This document shows, piece after piece, positions 31,150-33,040 of a stretch of DNA of 33,040 nucleotides (the first letter of the stretch is position 1; each line of letters begins with the position of its first letter). The stretch is taken from the NCBI GenBank assembly GCA_030532575.1, contig JAUNKV010000002.1:1-33040 (forward strand). Reading direction: 5' to 3'. The stretch is from Propionibacteriaceae bacterium. GTDB lineage: Bacteria; Actinomycetota; Actinomycetes; Propionibacteriales; Propionibacteriaceae. The notes beneath the pieces were generated by a model. The model had not been told where the DNA came from. It saw only the letters and a program-made list of their open reading frames with translations, and did no database searches. The position numbers were made by a program, and so were the translations under genes.

Positions 31150-32998
31150 GTGACCGGTCCTCCGGGACCGGTCCTTCGTTGAGGGGTTGAAGGAGTTGCT
31201 TGCGAAGCCCGAGCCCCCCGCACTGTGACCGGTCCTCCGGGACCGGTCCTTCGTTGAGGGCCGCTCAGCAGGACGAGAAACAGCACGGACAGCCAGTATG
31301 ACCGGTCCTCCGGGACCGGTCCTTCGTTGAGGGGGGCATCCCTGCCGCATGGACCTTGGGGCTGGACGCAATATGACCGGTCCTCCGGGACCGGTCCTTC
31401 GTTGAGGGGGACCGTCTGCCCCACCGATTCCACATTCTTCATGTGACCGGTCCTCCGGGACCGGTCCTTCGTTGAGGGCTCCGTCAGACAGTGAAAAACG
31501 TCCACTGCCGCGACCGTGACCGGTCCTCCGGGACCGGTCCTTCGTTGAGGGTGCACCACCGCCTCACGCATGTTCGGCGTCCCCGTGGTGTGACCGGTCC
31601 TCCGGGACCGGTCCTTCGTTGAGGGACGGAACTCCAGAAGGCGACCGACCGCGCCACCCAGGGTGACCGGTCCTCCGGGACCGGTCCTTCGTTGAGGGTG
31701 CTTGATCGCAACATAGGCGCTGACCGTCTTCCCGTGACCGGTCCTCCGGGACCGGTCCTTCGTTGAGGGAGACTTTTGGCGGCAGCGGAAACATGCGCCG
31801 AGACAGTGACCGGTCCTCCGGGACCGGTCCTTCGTTGAGGGCCGCCGTGTTGGCCGGGGTCGGGGTGCTCGTCGGCTGTGACCGGTCCTCCGGGACCGGT
31901 CCTTCGTTGAGGGCAACTCGAAATCGGCTCAAATCCATGCCGGGGTTGTGTGACCGGTCCTCCGGGACCGGTCCTTCGTTGAGGGGACGACCAGGTGGAC
32001 GCGCTGACTCAGGCCATCATCGTGACCGGTCCTCCGGGACCGGTCCTTCGTTGAGGGGTGCAGGATGCTCAGGTGAGCGGGCAGGCCTTCGAGTGACCGG
32101 TCCTCCGGGACCGGTCCTTCGTTGAGGGATGCGTGAATGGGCGCCCGGCATCATCCACGCCGCCGTGGCCGGTCCTCCGGGGCCGGTCCTTCGTTGAGGG
32201 GATGAAAACGGTCGTCCCCGCCGGGCGGGCCACGAGTGGCCGGTCCTCCGGGGCCGGTCCTTCGTTGAGGGGGGCACTCAACGCCTTGAGAATGGGGCCG
32301 AGCGTATGTGGCCGGTCCTCCGGGGCCGGTCCTTCGTTGAGGGGCCTTCGCTCTCAAGGCCGCCGACCTGGCGGCCGGGGGGTGGCCGGTCCTCCGGGGC
32401 CGGTCCTTCGTTGAGGGCTGGCGCAGTCGGGCATCGACCACGGCACGGTCTGGCTGTGGCCGGTCCTCCGGGGCCGGTCCTTCGTTGAGGGGGGTCCAGC
32501 AGTGGCCAGCCCTGGACCGATGCCGAAGGTGGCCGGTCCTCCGGGGCCGGTCCTTCGTTGAGGGCACGTGGGCGGCTGCGGGTGGTTGATACCAGAATGT
32601 GGCCGGTCCTCCGGGGCCGGTCCTTCGTTGAGGGCAGGCCCTCGGAAAGCAGATGGGCCTCACTGCCGAAGCTGACCGGCCCTCCGGGACCGGTCCTTCG
32701 TTGAGGACCCACCAGCTTCATCGCCACGGCACGATCAAGCGGGTGACCGGTCCTTCGGGACCGATCCTTCGTTGAGGGCTCCGGGGCGGCGATGGGCTTG
32801 GTGGCAGGGATAGCGGTGGCCGGTCCTCCGGGACCGGTCCTTCGTTGAGGGACGACGACCACCGCGCTCGGGACGATCACTGCGGCCCTGGTGACCGGTC
32901 CTCCGGGACCGGTCCTTCGTTGAGGGGCGCGCCGGGATATCGAACCGCCGCTCGGCGCGGTCGTGGGCGACGCGTCCGGTCCCGTCCGTGCTTTATGG
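31150..32998 (+). CRISPR. CRISPR array: 25 clear 36-bp repeats plus a decayed terminal repeat
   Basis: Repeats start at 31150, 31225, 31298, 31373, 31443, 31516, 31590, 31663, 31734, 31806, 31878, 31950, 32022, 32093, 32165, 32236, 32308, 32382, 32456, 32529, 32599, 32672, 32743, 32816 and 32891. Spacers are 34-39 bp and all different. Each repeat is GT, arm GACCGGTCC, loop TCCG, arm GGACCGGTC, then CTTCGTTGAGGG. Repeats 15-21 (32165-32634) have A-to-G at positions 4 and 18; repeat 24 (32816) has only the position 4 change. Repeats 22 and 23 carry other errors. Position 32963-32998, exactly one spacer (36 bp) after repeat 25, holds a strongly decayed copy (about 21 of 36 bases). Decay at the right end and uniformity at the left put the leader on the left. 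Repeat length and stem suggest a type I (I-C or I-G) or type III system; no cas gene is in the window. Bases 32999-33040 show nothing else. Confidence 0.97.
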
Positions 32999-33040
32999 CC
33001 CGGCCCCCACAAACCCGCCCACCGCCGCGGGGGGAGCGGC

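Noticed and set aside
31150-32926. Firm subtype assignment of the CRISPR array
   Set aside because: Repeat length (36), strong stem and 34-39 bp spacers exclude typical I-E and I-F and make type II unlikely, but without cas genes I-C, I-G and III cannot be separated.
30948-33012. Long open frames on both strands across the CRISPR array, with repeated STKDRSRRTGH- or DRSSGTGPSLR-like peptides
   Set aside because: They are translations of the 36-bp repeats, which lack stops in several frames; the phase shifts with spacer length and there are no start sites.

Overview
The window is 33 kb of high-GC DNA from an actinomycete, most probably a member of the Propionibacteriaceae or a close relative. 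Three things point there: very strong G/C preference at third codon positions, the conserved actinobacterial fhaA-fhaB-pstP-rodA-pbpA-pknB cluster flanked by pabA, a DUF881 gene and crgA, and a methylmalonyl-CoA mutase GTPase chaperone (meaB). I cannot name the species.

Layout. (1) 1-2350 is visibly poorer in G/C: the 3' end of a large secreted polymorphic toxin, a small cysteine-rich (CxxC...CPCC) protein that is probably its immunity factor, a second putative immunity-type gene, and decayed fragments. (2) 2354-7714: an aldo/keto reductase, then a convergent three-gene export operon (MFS permease, two-module FtsX permease, ABC ATPase). (3) 8044-9807: UDP-sugar dehydrogenase and an HU-family DNA-binding protein with a strong terminator. 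(4) 9831-15203: a tightly overlapping six-gene minus-strand operon that joins three enzymes of the UDP-2,3-diacetamido-uronic acid route (acetyltransferase, aminotransferase, Gfo/Idh dehydrogenase) to a polytopic membrane protein, a GtrA-type protein and a GT2 glycosyltransferase. Diverging from it (15296-17482) is an unusual pair: a LysA-like PLP decarboxylase and an ATP-grasp ligase. (5) 17562-18554: meaB. (6) 18647-28491: the cell-wall growth and Ser/Thr phosphosignalling cluster. (7) 28500-30717: a HAD hydrolase and lysS. (8) 30799-32998: a CRISPR locus with a distant degenerate repeat, a leader-like region, 25 clear 36-bp repeats with 34-39 bp spacers, and a badly decayed terminal repeat.

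How the parts may work together. Regions 4 and 6 are both devoted to the envelope. Region 4 looks able to make a nucleotide-activated diacetamido-uronic acid and also to run a lipid-linked three-component glycosylation step (GT2 + GtrA + polytopic transferase). The divergent decarboxylase/ATP-grasp pair could decorate the same glycan with an amino acid or amine; that is inference. Region 6 couples peptidoglycan synthesis (RodA/PbpA) to PknB/PstP signalling and FHA readers.

The most unusual signal is in the CRISPR array. Each repeat contains two near-identical 14-nt half-units that fold on each other. A contiguous block of seven repeats carries the same A-to-G change in both half-units, turning two A:U pairs into G:U wobbles on the plus-strand RNA, and one later repeat has only one of the two changes. 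No cas gene is present in the window.
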